Positions 17,208-25,906 of a stretch of DNA of 64,000 bases are shown piece by piece. Each line of letters begins with the position of its first letter. The stretch's first letter is position 1. The notes below the pieces were generated by a model. That model saw nothing but the letters and a program-made list of their open reading frames with translations. It ran no database searches and was not told the origin of the DNA. The stretch comes from DASXRA01 sp036506155 (GTDB lineage: Bacteria > Actinomycetota > Actinomycetes > Mycobacteriales > Jatrophihabitantaceae): the NCBI GenBank assembly GCA_036506155.1, contig DASXSF010000035.1, positions 124,001-188,000 on the forward strand, in the 5' to 3' direction. A program made the position numbers and the translations under genes.

Positions 17208-18287
17208 GTGACGGTCACCGTCGAGGATCTCGAACGCGACCCGCACCCCCTGCTGGCCGAGCTCCGCGCCACCGAACCGGTCGCATGGCTGCCGGCATTG
17301 TCTGCCTGGCTGGTCACTCGATACGACCTGGCCGATCAGGTGCTGCGCGACCCGGCGACGTTCACCGTGGACGATCCACGGTTCTCCACGGCCCTCGTGG
17401 TCGGCCCGAGCATGCTCTCCCTGGACGGTGCCGAGCACGCGCGGCACCGCGGTCCGTTTCACCGCTCGCTTCGCCCGGCGGATCGGTTCGCGGCGTTCGT
17501 GGCGGACGAGACACGCCGGCTGGTCGCGGCCCTGCCACCAGGGCGTGCCGAGTTGCGCCGCGGCCTGGCCGGCCCGCTGGCTGTGGCAGTGGTAGCCGAG
17601 GCGCTGGGCGTGTCCGGAGCGGACACCGCCACGGTGCTGGGCTGGTACGACGCGATCGTCTCAGCGGTGTCGGGAGTGAGTGCCGGGCACCCGATTCCAC
17701 CAGAGGGGCCGGCTGCTTTCGCAGCACTGCGTGCGCGGATCGAGACGGCCGTCCCCGGCCTCGACCTCGACGAGACCGCGTCCAATACAGCCGTGCTGAT
17801 GTTCGGAGGCATCGAGACCACTGAGGGCATGATCACCAACCTGGTCGTCCATGTGTTGTCGAATGCCGATGCCCGGGACGCGCTGCGAGCCGATCGCAGC
17901 CTGATCCGCGCCGCCGTGGAGGAGTCGTTGCGGCTTGAACCGGCGGCAGCCGTCGTGGACCGCTACGCGACCCGGGACGTCGACCTGGGCGGTGTCGCGA
18001 TCCGGCGCGGCGACCAGGTGACCCTGTCCATCGCCGGTGCCAACCGAGACCCCGACGTCTTCGCCGAGCCTGACCGCTTCGACATCCGCCGCCCGAACGC
18101 CCGCCAGCATCTGGCCTTCGCCCGGGGGCCGCACGTGTGCATCGGCATGGACCTGGCCCGTCTGGAGGCGGCCACCGCGCTCGCTGCCCTGCTCGAACTC
18201 CCGAACCTGCGCCTCGCCGACGATGCGACACCGCGCGGGCTCGTGTTCCGCAAGCCGCCCGCCGTCAACGTGCGCTGGCAACCGTAG
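17208..18287 (+). CDS. Cytochrome P450
   Basis: 359 residues from GTG 17208 (AGG about 8 nt upstream); an in-frame ATG at 17169 would add 13 residues. I-helix MFGGIETTEG, K-helix ExxR in EESLRLEP, and haem-binding loop FARGPHVCIGMDLARLE (the Cys ligand is in HVCIG) are all present, so it should be catalytically competent. It is shorter than the usual 400 residues, mostly at the N-terminus. No ferredoxin or reductase gene is adjacent, and the neighbours are not biosynthetic, so the substrate is unknown. Confidence 0.92.
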   Translation: MTVTVEDLERDPHPLLAELRATEPVAWLPALSAWLVTRYDLADQVLRDPATFTVDDPRFSTALVVGPSMLSLDGAEHARHRGPFHRSLRPADRFAAFVADETRRLVAALPPGRAELRRGLAGPLAVAVVAEALGVSGADTATVLGWYDAIVSAVSGVSAGHPIPPEGPAAFAALRARIETAVPGLDLDETASNTAVLMFGGIETTEGMITNLVVHVLSNADARDALRADRSLIRAAVEESLRLEPAAAVVDRYATRDVDLGGVAIRRGDQVTLSIAGANRDPDVFAEPDRFDIRRPNARQHLAFARGPHVCIGMDLARLEAATALAALLELPNLRLADDATPRGLVFRKPPAVNVRWQP

Positions 18288-18310
18288 CGCTACGGCGCTA
18301 AAGTGGCGCT

Positions 18311-18547
18311 GTGGCGACAATCCAGATACGCGAGATCCCCGAGGACGCCTACGAAGTGATCCGCAAGCGTGCCCGGGCCAAGGGCCGGTCCATCCAGTCG
18401 TACATGCGCGAGGTCGTGATCGACTTCGCCTATCTGCCGACGACGGAAGAGGTTCTGGTGGAACTGGAGTCGGCTCACGCGTCGAGCGACACGGCTGGTT
18501 CGACTCGCGAGTCGATTCTTGCCGACCTGGCGGCAGAGCGTAGGTGA
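18311..18547 (+). CDS. vapB: VapB/FitA-type antitoxin (ribbon-helix-helix)
   Basis: 78 residues starting at GTG 18311. The N-terminal MATIQIREIPEDAYEVIRKR followed by ARAKGRSIQSYMREVVIDF is the ribbon-helix-helix DNA-binding unit of FitA-like antitoxins; the C-terminal part (ESAHASSDTAGSTRESILAD) would wrap the toxin. Overlaps the toxin gene by 4 nt (GTGA) so the antitoxin is made first. It expectedly autorepresses with VapC. Only 23 nt separate it from the P450 stop. Confidence 0.9.
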   Translation: MATIQIREIPEDAYEVIRKRARAKGRSIQSYMREVVIDFAYLPTTEEVLVELESAHASSDTAGSTRESILADLAAERR

Positions 18548-18945
18548 ACTACCCAATCGACTACGTCGTCGACGCATCGGCGCTCGTGCTGGCGATGACC
18601 GGCAAGACCGACGACGCCCGGGCGCTGCGGACGCGGTTGCCATCAATGCGACGCCACGCGCCGCACCTGGTCGACGCCGAGGTTGGCAATGTGCTGCGGC
18701 GCCATGCTCGCGCCGGGCTGATCACTTCCACGGAGGCAAGTGCGGCGCTGCGATCGCTTCGCGTGCTGGTGCAGCACCGCTACCCGCCCGCCGGGCCGCT
18801 TGCCGAGTTGGCTTGGCAATACCGCGACAGCCTGTCCTTCTACGACGCGCTCTACGTTGCGCTGGCCGTGCGCCTCGGTGTGCCGCTGCTGAGCGCCGAC
18901 GCCCGGCTGACCAAGGCCGGCCACTGCCCGGTTGAGCTGGTCTGA
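18544..18945 (+). CDS. vapC: VapC-type PIN-domain ribonuclease toxin
   Basis: 133 residues. Acidic PIN residues are visible: YVVDASALVLAM (Asp near residue 10), HLVDAEVGNVLRR (Glu), LSFYDALYVALA (Asp) and LLSADARLTKA (Asp), the set that coordinates Mg2+ for RNA cleavage. Toxins of this family cut tRNA or rRNA; the target cannot be told from sequence. Partner of the antitoxin immediately upstream. Confidence 0.92.
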   Translation: MNYPIDYVVDASALVLAMTGKTDDARALRTRLPSMRRHAPHLVDAEVGNVLRRHARAGLITSTEASAALRSLRVLVQHRYPPAGPLAELAWQYRDSLSFYDALYVALAVRLGVPLLSADARLTKAGHCPVELV

Positions 18946-19033
18946 GCTGACCGGCTGACGGCAGCGCCGAGGTAACGATTCGGAAAAGGCGCTGTAGGGG
19001 TGCGCCGCACGGTGCAAGGCTGGACCGTCTGAC

Positions 19034-19047
19034 GGAAGTAGCATTCC
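19034..19047 (+). promoter_or_regulatory. Candidate IclR-type operator
   Basis: GGAAGTAGCATTCC, an inverted repeat GGAA-N6-TTCC, lies 46 nt upstream of the iclR-type gene. IclR-family sites often contain such TGGAA/TTCCA half-sites, so autoregulation and control of the downstream transporter is plausible. This is a single short motif seen by eye. Confidence 0.35.
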
Positions 19048-19092
19048 ACGACGCGGCAAACCCGATCTGCTCTATAGACAAGGCCTGACGAA

Positions 19093-19773
19093 TTGACGAG
19101 TGTCGCCGGGGCGCCGACCCGAGCAGTCGAGCGTGCGCTCGACCTGCTCGCGGAGGTCTGCGCCGACGCGCCGTTGAGTCTCGCGAGCTGTGCGCGCCGC
19201 GCCCGGCTCGCGCCCAGCACGGCGTTGCGATTGCTGCGCACCCTGGAACGAGCGGCGTTCGTGCACCGCGACGAGGCGGGCTACTACCACCCGGGACCGC
19301 GGCTCATCCAACTCGGCGCGGCGTCGCTGGGCCGGCAGGCACTCGTGACCATGGCCGAGCCGGCACTGCGACGCATCGTCGCGGCCACCGGCGAGTCGGC
19401 CTACCTCAGCATTGAGGGACCTGACCACACCGCGATCTACGTCGCGATGGTCGAGGGAACGCACACGGTGCGGCACACCAGCTGGGTCGGCCGGGCGATG
19501 CCGTACGAGGGCCTGGCGGTGGGGGACGCGCTTCGCGGCGCCGTGACCGAGGCGGGATACGTCGCCCAGCGCGACCGGGTCGAGCCGGACGTCACCGCGA
19601 TCGCGGCTCCGATCCGCCGCCCGGGCGGCATCGCCGGTGCCCTCAACCTGCTCGGCCCGACGTTTCGCATCGACGCCCGGACAATGCACGAATACGGACA
19701 GATCGTCGCCCGTGAGGCCCGCGGGCTGGCCGCCCAGCTCGGCGTGCACCGCGAGCAGGAGGTCGCCGGCTAA
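19093..19773 (+). CDS. IclR-family transcriptional regulator
   Basis: 226 residues, apparently from a TTG start at 19093. N-terminal winged helix (TRAVERALDLLAEVCADAPL, SLASCARRARLAPSTALRLL, RTLERAAFVHRDEAGYYHPG) and C-terminal ligand-binding domain (ALRRIVAATGESAYLSIEGP, WVGRAMPYEGLAVGDALRGA, APIRRPGGIAGALNLLGPTF). Its TAA overlaps the ATG of the ABC ATPase gene (TAATG), so regulator and transporter form one transcription unit. It probably senses the transported substrate or a breakdown product. Confidence 0.92.
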   Translation: MTSVAGAPTRAVERALDLLAEVCADAPLSLASCARRARLAPSTALRLLRTLERAAFVHRDEAGYYHPGPRLIQLGAASLGRQALVTMAEPALRRIVAATGESAYLSIEGPDHTAIYVAMVEGTHTVRHTSWVGRAMPYEGLAVGDALRGAVTEAGYVAQRDRVEPDVTAIAAPIRRPGGIAGALNLLGPTFRIDARTMHEYGQIVAREARGLAAQLGVHREQEVAG

Positions 19774-20912
19774 TGATCAGGTTCGAGTCTGTCACCAAGC
19801 GCTACCCCGACGGCACGGTCGCCGTCCACGAGTTGAGCCTGGAGGCGCCGTCGCACCAGATAACCGTGCTGGTCGGCCCGTCGGGCTGCGGCAAGACCAC
19901 GAGCCTGCGCATGATCAACCGGATGATCGACCCCACTGAGGGGCGGATCTGGCTCGACGACAAGGACATCTCGGCGGTGCCGCCCCCGCAGCTACGACGC
20001 GGCATGGGCTACGTCATTCAGGCGGCCGGGCTCTTCCCGCACCGCACCGTCGTCGACAACGTCGCGACCGTGCCGTTCCTGCTCAAGCAGAACCGACACG
20101 AAGCCCGCGCCAAGGCGATGGAACTGCTCGAGCGGGTCGGCCTGCCGGCCCAGCTCGCGAAGCGCTACCCGCAGCAACTGTCCGGCGGGCAGCAGCAGCG
20201 GGTGGGCGTCGCCCGGGCGCTGGCCGCCGACCCGCAGGTCATGCTGATGGACGAGCCGTTCTCCGCCGTCGACCCCGTGGTGCGCGCCCAACTTCAGGAC
20301 GAATTCCTGCGCCTACAGGCTGAACTGGCCAAGACGATCGTGTTCGTCACGCACGACATCGACGAGGCGATCAAGCTCGGCGACCATGTCGCGGTGCTGC
20401 GCGTGGGCGGCCGGCTGGCCCAGTTCGCCACTCCGGCCGACTTGCTCTCCCGGCCGGCCGACTCGTTCGTCGCCGGCTTCGTCGGACGCGACCGGGGCTA
20501 CCGCGCCCTCGGGTTCACCGTCGCCGACGCGCTGCAACTGCACGACGAGGGCACGGTCGCTCTCGGGTCCGATCTTGCCGACGCGCCCCGGGTGGCCCGC
20601 GACGGCTGGGTGCTCGTCGTCGACGCCGACCAGCAGCCCCAGGGGTGGCTGGCCCTCACCGGCGTGCCGCCAAGCGCCCTCACCGGCGAGGTCACCCCCG
20701 AACTGCTCAACCTCGGCGGCACCCTGGCCACCCAGGGCGGCACGCTGCGCGAGGCGCTCGATGCGGCACTGTCCTCGCCCAGTGGGAGGGGCGTCGTCGT
20801 CGACGAGGACGGCCGCTTCGCCGGCACGGTCGGCGCGTCCGACGTGCTGGCCCGCATCGAGGCTCACGCCGCGCAAGCCCGGCGCGCCCCGGCGGGGATC
20901 GGCACGTCATGA
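19773..20912 (+). CDS. ProV/OpuCA-type ABC transporter ATP-binding protein with CBS domain
   Basis: 379 residues, energises an importer of the quaternary-amine/ProU class. Walker A GPSGCGKTTSLRMIN (about 34-48), Q-loop YVIQAAGLFPHRTV, signature LSGGQQQRVGVARALA, Walker B VMLMDEPFSAVD, switch His in VFVTHDIDEAI. After about residue 240 comes a regulatory CBS-like region ending VVVDEDGRFAGTVGASDVLA. CBS domains in OpuA-type ATPases sense ionic strength; here only one clear CBS unit is seen. Overlaps the permease gene (ATGA). Confidence 0.94.
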   Translation: MIRFESVTKRYPDGTVAVHELSLEAPSHQITVLVGPSGCGKTTSLRMINRMIDPTEGRIWLDDKDISAVPPPQLRRGMGYVIQAAGLFPHRTVVDNVATVPFLLKQNRHEARAKAMELLERVGLPAQLAKRYPQQLSGGQQQRVGVARALAADPQVMLMDEPFSAVDPVVRAQLQDEFLRLQAELAKTIVFVTHDIDEAIKLGDHVAVLRVGGRLAQFATPADLLSRPADSFVAGFVGRDRGYRALGFTVADALQLHDEGTVALGSDLADAPRVARDGWVLVVDADQQPQGWLALTGVPPSALTGEVTPELLNLGGTLATQGGTLREALDAALSSPSGRGVVVDEDGRFAGTVGASDVLARIEAHAAQARRAPAGIGTS

Positions 20913-21562
20913 ACGTGTGGACGTACTTCCGCGACAACCAGAGCGACGTCCTGCACTGGACCTGGACCACTGTCTGGCTGGCCGCGCTGCCGCTGGTCGT
21001 CGGGCTGATCATCGCGTTGCCCATCGGCTGGCTGGCCAGTCGTCATCGCTGGACGTACCCGCCACTAGTCACGCTAGCCGGGCTGGCTTACACCATCCCG
21101 TCCCTCGTGCTGTTCCTGCTACTGCCCGGCCTATTGGGCACCCAGATCCTCGCGCCGATCAACGTGGCGGTGGCCCTCACCATTTACACGGTGGCGCTGC
21201 TTGTCCGCGTCGTGGCCGACGGCCTCTCGTCCGTCTCGACCACCACCCTGTCGGCGGCGTCGGCCATGGGGTACACCGACCGCCAACGCGTGTTCGCCGT
21301 GCAGTTGCCGATCGCGGTGCCGGTGATCGGCGCCGGACTGCGGGTGGCCGCTGTCTCCAACGTCAGCCTCGTGTCGGTGGCGTCTCTGCTCGGCGTGGCC
21401 CAACTCGGCACGCTGTTCACAGAGGGATCGCAGCTGAACTCGCTACCGCCGATCCTGCTCGGCCTGATCCTGATCATCGCGCTCGCGCTGCTGTTCGACG
21501 TTGTTATCGTGCTGGGTATCCGACTGCTCACTCCCTGGCAACGGGTGGTGAGAGCGCGATGA
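20909..21562 (+). CDS. ProW/OpuCB-type ABC transporter permease
   Basis: 217 residues with five to six transmembrane helices and the binding-protein-dependent permease motif SAASAMGYTDRQRVFAVQLP followed by IAVPVIGAGLRVAAV, which contacts the ATPase. Starts ATG 20909 overlapping the ATPase stop and ends overlapping the next permease start (ATGA), so all are translated together. Two different permeases (this and 21559-22371) probably form a heterodimeric channel. Confidence 0.93.
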   Translation: MNVWTYFRDNQSDVLHWTWTTVWLAALPLVVGLIIALPIGWLASRHRWTYPPLVTLAGLAYTIPSLVLFLLLPGLLGTQILAPINVAVALTIYTVALLVRVVADGLSSVSTTTLSAASAMGYTDRQRVFAVQLPIAVPVIGAGLRVAAVSNVSLVSVASLLGVAQLGTLFTEGSQLNSLPPILLGLILIIALALLFDVVIVLGIRLLTPWQRVVRAR

Positions 21563-22371
21563 GTGCGCTGGCCGACGACAACAGCCTCAACCTCGACCGG
21601 GTGGGTGTGTGGCTCAACGACCCGGCGAACTGGTGGGGTCCGAACGGGCTGCTCGTGCACATCCGCGAGCACGTGTTCTACACGCTGATCGCGGTCGCCG
21701 TCGCGATGCTGATCGCGTTGCCACTCGGCCTCTGGATCGGACACACCGGCCGGGGTGTGCTGGCAGTCGCCGGCCTGGCCAACGGGCTGCGCGCGGTGCC
21801 CTCGCTGGGGTTCGTCGTGCTGCTCGTGATCTGGCTCTCACCCAAGATCCACGCCACCACAACAATTCCAGGGCTCGTCCCGGTCGGTGCGTTCCAGTAC
21901 TTCGTGGTGGTCGAGATCGTGCTTGTGGTGCTGGCCATCCCGCCGATCCTGACGAGTACGTACGCCGGCGTACAGAACGTCGACCCGGCGGTTCGCGACG
22001 CGGCCAAGGGCATGGGCATGACCGGCGGGCAGGTGGTGCGCCGGGTGGAGTTGCCGATCGCCTTGCCGCTGATCATGTCCGGGCTGCGCAGTTCGTCACT
22101 GCAGGTGATCGCCACCGCAACGGTGGCGGCGTACGCGCCGTTCCTCGGCGGTCTGGGCCGGCTCATCATCGACGGCACCCAGACGATCAACGACCCACAC
22201 ACCGGCTACCCGGCGATGGTGAGCGCCGGCATCATCGTCGCTCTGCTCGCGGTCGTGGCCGACCTGGCATTGATCGGGGTCGAGCGGCTGATCGTGTCTC
22301 CGGGCGTCTCCGAGCGGTTTTCCCGGCGCGCCAGCCGGACCGCCGCAGAGGTGGAGTTGGCGCCGGCCTGA
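21559..22371 (+). CDS. ProW/OpuCD-type ABC transporter permease
   Basis: 270 residues, about six transmembrane helices, with an N-terminal cytoplasmic stretch (LNLDRVGVWLNDPANWWGPN). The EAA-type loop reads RDAAKGMGMTGGQVVRRVEL PIALPLIMSGLRSSSLQ. The C-terminus is a basic cytoplasmic tail (SPGVSERFSRRASR). Second membrane subunit of the importer encoded at 19773-23382. Confidence 0.93.
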   Translation: MSALADDNSLNLDRVGVWLNDPANWWGPNGLLVHIREHVFYTLIAVAVAMLIALPLGLWIGHTGRGVLAVAGLANGLRAVPSLGFVVLLVIWLSPKIHATTTIPGLVPVGAFQYFVVVEIVLVVLAIPPILTSTYAGVQNVDPAVRDAAKGMGMTGGQVVRRVELPIALPLIMSGLRSSSLQVIATATVAAYAPFLGGLGRLIIDGTQTINDPHTGYPAMVSAGIIVALLAVVADLALIGVERLIVSPGVSERFSRRASRTAAEVELAPA

Positions 22372-22407
22372 TCTGACCCGATATTGGATGTCCGACGAAG
22401 GAGAGAT

Positions 22408-23382
22408 ATGAAGCGCACCTATCTGCTCGCCGCAGGCGTGCTGGCCTCGGTCCTCGCGCTCGCCGCTTGCGGCAGCAGCGGGAGTTCGAGCAAGACGCAG
22501 TCGCCGGCTACCTCGGCCGCGGCGACGACCGCGTCGAGCCCGGCGAGCCAGACGGCCAGCGGCGCCGGCGGTTACCCTGCCGGTCCCGGCTCGATCACGG
22601 TCGGCTCGGCCGGCTTCACCGAGAACGTCCTGCTGGCCGACATCTACGGCGATGCCATGTCGGCAAAGGGCGTGAAGGTCAGCAAGCATCTCAGCATCGG
22701 TGAGCGCCCTATCTACATGAAGGCCCTGAACGACGGCTCGATCGGCTTCATCCCCGAATACTCCGGCTCGATCCTCAGCTTCCTGGACGCGTCCGCTACC
22801 GCCAAGACGCCTGCTGACGTCTACAGCGCGCTGCAGCAGAAGCTCGACCCGAAGCAGGTCGCGCTGCAGTACGCGGCCGCGCAAGACAGCGACACGATCA
22901 CCGTCACCCAGGCGACGGTGCAGAAGTATCACCTCACGTCCATCGGCGATCTCGCTTCCGTGGCGAGCCATCTGACGCTGGGCGCGCCGGCACAGTTCAA
23001 GACGCGTCCGGACGGCGTGCCGGCGCTGAAGAGCGTCTACGGCGTCACGTTCGGGCGCTTCACGCCGCTGGAGGCGGGCGGCGCGATCACGGTCACCGCG
23101 CTCAAGAACGGCACCATCGACGCAGCGGACATCTTCTCCACCGACTCGTCGATCGCGGCGAACAAATTCGTGTCGCTGACCGACCCCAAGAGCATGTTCG
23201 CCGCACAGAACATCGTGCCGATCGTGAACAAGTCGAAGCTGACCCAGCCGATGGTGGACGCGTGCAACGCCGTGTCGGCGAAGCTCGACACCAAGACGCT
23301 GGCCAGCCTTGTCGCCGAGGCGAGCAGCGGCGACCCGGACAAGGTAGCCAAGGACTGGCTGTCCAGCGTCGGTCTGGGCTGA
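22408..23382 (+). CDS. ABC transporter substrate-binding lipoprotein (OpuAC/ProX type)
   Basis: 324 residues. Start ATG 22408 follows GAAGGAGAG. Signal peptide with lipobox LALAAC, an Ala/Ser/Thr linker, then the OpuAC fold: SITVGSAGFTENVLLADIYG, HLSIGERPIYMKALNDGSIG, FIPEYSGSILSFLD, FGRFTPLEAGGAITVTALKN, DAADIFSTDSSIA. Family members bind glycine betaine, choline, proline or, in hut systems, histidine. Aromatic-cage residues typical of betaine binding are not obvious in the segments above, leaving the ligand open. Last gene of the transporter unit, 36 nt after the permease. Confidence 0.92.
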   Translation: MKRTYLLAAGVLASVLALAACGSSGSSSKTQSPATSAAATTASSPASQTASGAGGYPAGPGSITVGSAGFTENVLLADIYGDAMSAKGVKVSKHLSIGERPIYMKALNDGSIGFIPEYSGSILSFLDASATAKTPADVYSALQQKLDPKQVALQYAAAQDSDTITVTQATVQKYHLTSIGDLASVASHLTLGAPAQFKTRPDGVPALKSVYGVTFGRFTPLEAGGAITVTALKNGTIDAADIFSTDSSIAANKFVSLTDPKSMFAAQNIVPIVNKSKLTQPMVDACNAVSAKLDTKTLASLVAEASSGDPDKVAKDWLSSVGLG

Positions 23383-23451
23383 CCGTCACCGGTTATCGGC
23401 CGCTCGGACGGCGCTTCGCCGCCTCGGACGGCCGAACCGGGATGGCACGCT

Positions 23452-24612
23452 GTGGCGGTGAGCTTCGACGCGCTCTGGGCCGACCTGGCACCGGTCGGCC
23501 GGTTGCCCTCGGGCGGCTACGGACGCTTCGCCTGGACGTCTGCGGACTTGACACTGCGGGAGTGGTTCGCCGCGGAGGCGCTGGAGCGGGGGCTCGATCT
23601 CGTCGAGGACCGGGCCGGCAACCAGTGGGCCTGGTGGGGCACGCCGTCCATCGACGAGCCGGGCGTTGTGACCGGCAGCCACCTCGACTCCGTGCCCGAC
23701 GGCGGGGCGTTCGACGGACCGCTCGGGGTCGTGTCGGCGTTCTGCGCGGTCGATGCCCTACGCAGCGACGGATTCGTGCCCACGCGTCCCATCGGCGTGG
23801 TGAACTTCGCCGACGAGGAAGGCGCCCGGTTCGGGATTGCCTGTGCAGGGTCGCGGCTGTTGACCGGCGTGCTCGCGCCCGAGCGGGCACTGGCCCTGCG
23901 CGACAGCGACAGCGTCACCATGGCCGAGGCATTGCGCGCCTCCGGCCGGGAAGATCCGGCTCCCGACCCCGAGGCGGTCGCCCGGGTGGGAGCGTTCGTC
24001 GAACTGCACGTCGAGCAGGGACGCGGTCTGGTCGACCTCGGCACGCCGATCGGGATCGGCACCGCGATCTGGCCGCACGGGCGCTGGCGCGCCGAACTGG
24101 CTGGCGAGGCCAACCATGCGGGCACCACCCGGCTCGCCGACCGCCGCGACCCGATGCTCGACTACGCGCGCCTGGTGCTCGCCGTCCGGGACGCCGCCGA
24201 GCGACACGGTGGGCTTGCCACCTGCGGCAAGGTGCGCGTCGAGCCGAACGCCGTGAACGCGATTCCGTCCCGGGTCACCGGGTGGGTGGATGTCCGGGCG
24301 CCGTCCGCCGAGCCAGTCCGCACGATCGTCGCCACCCTGGGTGACCTGGTCGAGGAGTCGTGGACGGACGCGGCCGCGTTCGACGCCGGCCTGCGGGCTC
24401 GCATCGCAACCGCGCTCGGCAACCCACCGGAGCTCGCCACCGGCGCCGGGCACGACGCCGGCATCCTCGCGGCCGCGGGTGTGCCGACGGCGATGTTGTT
24501 CGTGCGCAACCCGACGGGTGTCTCGCACGCGCCGGGCGAGTTCGCCGAGCGTGGCGACTGCCTGGCCGGCGTCGAGGCACTCACCGCGGTGCTGCAACAT
24601 CTAGCGACATGA
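23452..24612 (+). CDS. Allantoate amidohydrolase / N-carbamoyl-amino-acid hydrolase family (M20)
   Basis: 386 residues from GTG 23452 (GTG 23458 possible). Binuclear-metal M20 peptidase-like enzyme: VTGSHLDSVPDGGAFDGPLG, VVNFADEEGARFGIACAGSR, FVELHVEQGRGLVDLG, and the dimerisation-domain Asn/His motif GEANHAGTTRLADRRDP. The family hydrolyses allantoate, ureidoglycolate or N-carbamoyl/N-formyl-type substrates. It lies directly before hutF; in several actinobacterial hut loci a gene annotated this way accompanies hutF, so it may process N-formylglutamate. That role is inference from context. Confidence 0.88.
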   Translation: MAVSFDALWADLAPVGRLPSGGYGRFAWTSADLTLREWFAAEALERGLDLVEDRAGNQWAWWGTPSIDEPGVVTGSHLDSVPDGGAFDGPLGVVSAFCAVDALRSDGFVPTRPIGVVNFADEEGARFGIACAGSRLLTGVLAPERALALRDSDSVTMAEALRASGREDPAPDPEAVARVGAFVELHVEQGRGLVDLGTPIGIGTAIWPHGRWRAELAGEANHAGTTRLADRRDPMLDYARLVLAVRDAAERHGGLATCGKVRVEPNAVNAIPSRVTGWVDVRAPSAEPVRTIVATLGDLVEESWTDAAAFDAGLRARIATALGNPPELATGAGHDAGILAAAGVPTAMLFVRNPTGVSHAPGEFAERGDCLAGVEALTAVLQHLAT

Positions 24613-24622
24613 TCACGTCAAC

Positions 24623-25906
24623 ATGACGACGTTCTTCGCTTCGCATGCATGGCTTCCGAGCGGCGTCGCCCGTGACGCGCGCATCACTGTCCACAGTGGA
24701 CGGATCGCCGCCGTCGAGACGGGAGCCCGACAGCCCGGTGACGTGCCGCTCCCTGGCCTGGTGCTGCCGGGGTTCGCCAACACACACAGCCACGCGTTCC
24801 ACCGAGCGCTGCGCGGGCGGACCCACGAGGCGGGGACGTTCTGGACCTGGCGGGAGCGCATGTATGCCGTCGCGGGCCGCATCGACCCGGACTCGTACTT
24901 CGCGATGGCGCGCGCCACTTACGCGGAGATGGCGCTCGCCGGGGTGAGCGCAGTCGGCGAATTCCACTACCTGCACCACGCCCCGGACGGTCGCCCGTAC
25001 GCCGACCCGAATGCCATGGGGCACGCGCTACGCGCCGCCGCCAGGGAAGCCGGCGTCCGGTTCACGCTGCTCGACGCGTGTTACCTCGCCGGCGGCATCG
25101 GGCAGCCGCTGTCCGGAGTAGCGCGGCGGTTCGGCGACGGCAGCGCCGCGGCGTGGGCCCGCCGCGTCGCCGCGCTCGCCGCGGACGAGTCGAGCGTGAT
25201 CGGCGCGGCCATCCACTCGGTGCGGGCGGTGCCACGTACGGCGCTGCCCGAGGTGGTCGAGGTGGCCGAGGGCCGGCCGCTACATGTCCACCTCTCGGAG
25301 CAGTCGGCCGAGAACGAGCAGTGTCTGGCCGCGTACGGCGTGACTCCGGCGCAACTGCTCGCCGACGCCGGCGCGCTCGGTGCACAGACCACCGCGGTAC
25401 ACGCCACGCATGTGACCGACGCCGACATCGCCTTGCTCGGCGGCGCCGGCAGCACGGTCAGCATCTGTCCTACGACCGAACGCGATCTTGCCGATGGCAT
25501 CGGCCCGTCTCGCCGTCTTTACGACGCCGGGGCGCCGATCACGTTGGGCACCGACCAGCACGCGCTGATCGACATGTTCGAGGAGGCGCGCGCACTCGAA
25601 ATGCACGAGCGGCTGGCCACCGGCCAGCGAGGACGGTTCACTCCAGCGCAACTAGTCGCGGCGCTGACCGGCCACCCCGCGCTCGGCTGGCCCGACGCCG
25701 GGCGCATCGCCCCGGGCCTACGCGCCGACCTGGTGGCAGTACGGCTGGACACCGTCCGCACCGCGGGCGTCGACCCGGCACAGGCCGTGCTCGCCGCGTT
25801 CGCCGCCGACGTCGACACGGTGATCGTGGACGGACGGATGATCGTCAGCGGCGGCAGGCACGTGCTCGGTGATATCGGCGAGCTGCTGCGTTCCGCGATG
25901 CCTTAG
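24623..25906 (+). CDS. hutF: Formimidoylglutamate deiminase
   Basis: Converts N-formimino-L-glutamate to N-formyl-L-glutamate in histidine degradation. 427 residues, amidohydrolase superfamily: metal-binding HxH in GFANTHSHAFHRALRGRT, later His in PLHVHLSEQSAENEQC and AVHATHVTDADIALL, and the Asp motif ITLGTDQHALIDMFEEARAL. The FHRALRG and HLSEQ segments are typical of HutF rather than of guanine deaminase. 10 nt after the amidohydrolase gene. hutH, hutU and hutI are not in the window. It ends overlapping the convergent ctaG-like gene by 4 nt. Confidence 0.9.
   Translation: MTTFFASHAWLPSGVARDARITVHSGRIAAVETGARQPGDVPLPGLVLPGFANTHSHAFHRALRGRTHEAGTFWTWRERMYAVAGRIDPDSYFAMARATYAEMALAGVSAVGEFHYLHHAPDGRPYADPNAMGHALRAAAREAGVRFTLLDACYLAGGIGQPLSGVARRFGDGSAAAWARRVAALAADESSVIGAAIHSVRAVPRTALPEVVEVAEGRPLHVHLSEQSAENEQCLAAYGVTPAQLLADAGALGAQTTAVHATHVTDADIALLGGAGSTVSICPTTERDLADGIGPSRRLYDAGAPITLGTDQHALIDMFEEARALEMHERLATGQRGRFTPAQLVAALTGHPALGWPDAGRIAPGLRADLVAVRLDTVRTAGVDPAQAVLAAFAADVDTVIVDGRMIVSGGRHVLGDIGELLRSAMP
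24689..24702 (+). repeat. 14-nt near-palindrome GTCCACAGTGGACG, copy 1
   Basis: Within the hutF coding sequence. TCCAC-AG-TGGA is symmetric apart from the central AG. One of four identical + strand copies in the window (others at 37676, 44827, 63756). Confidence 0.7.
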
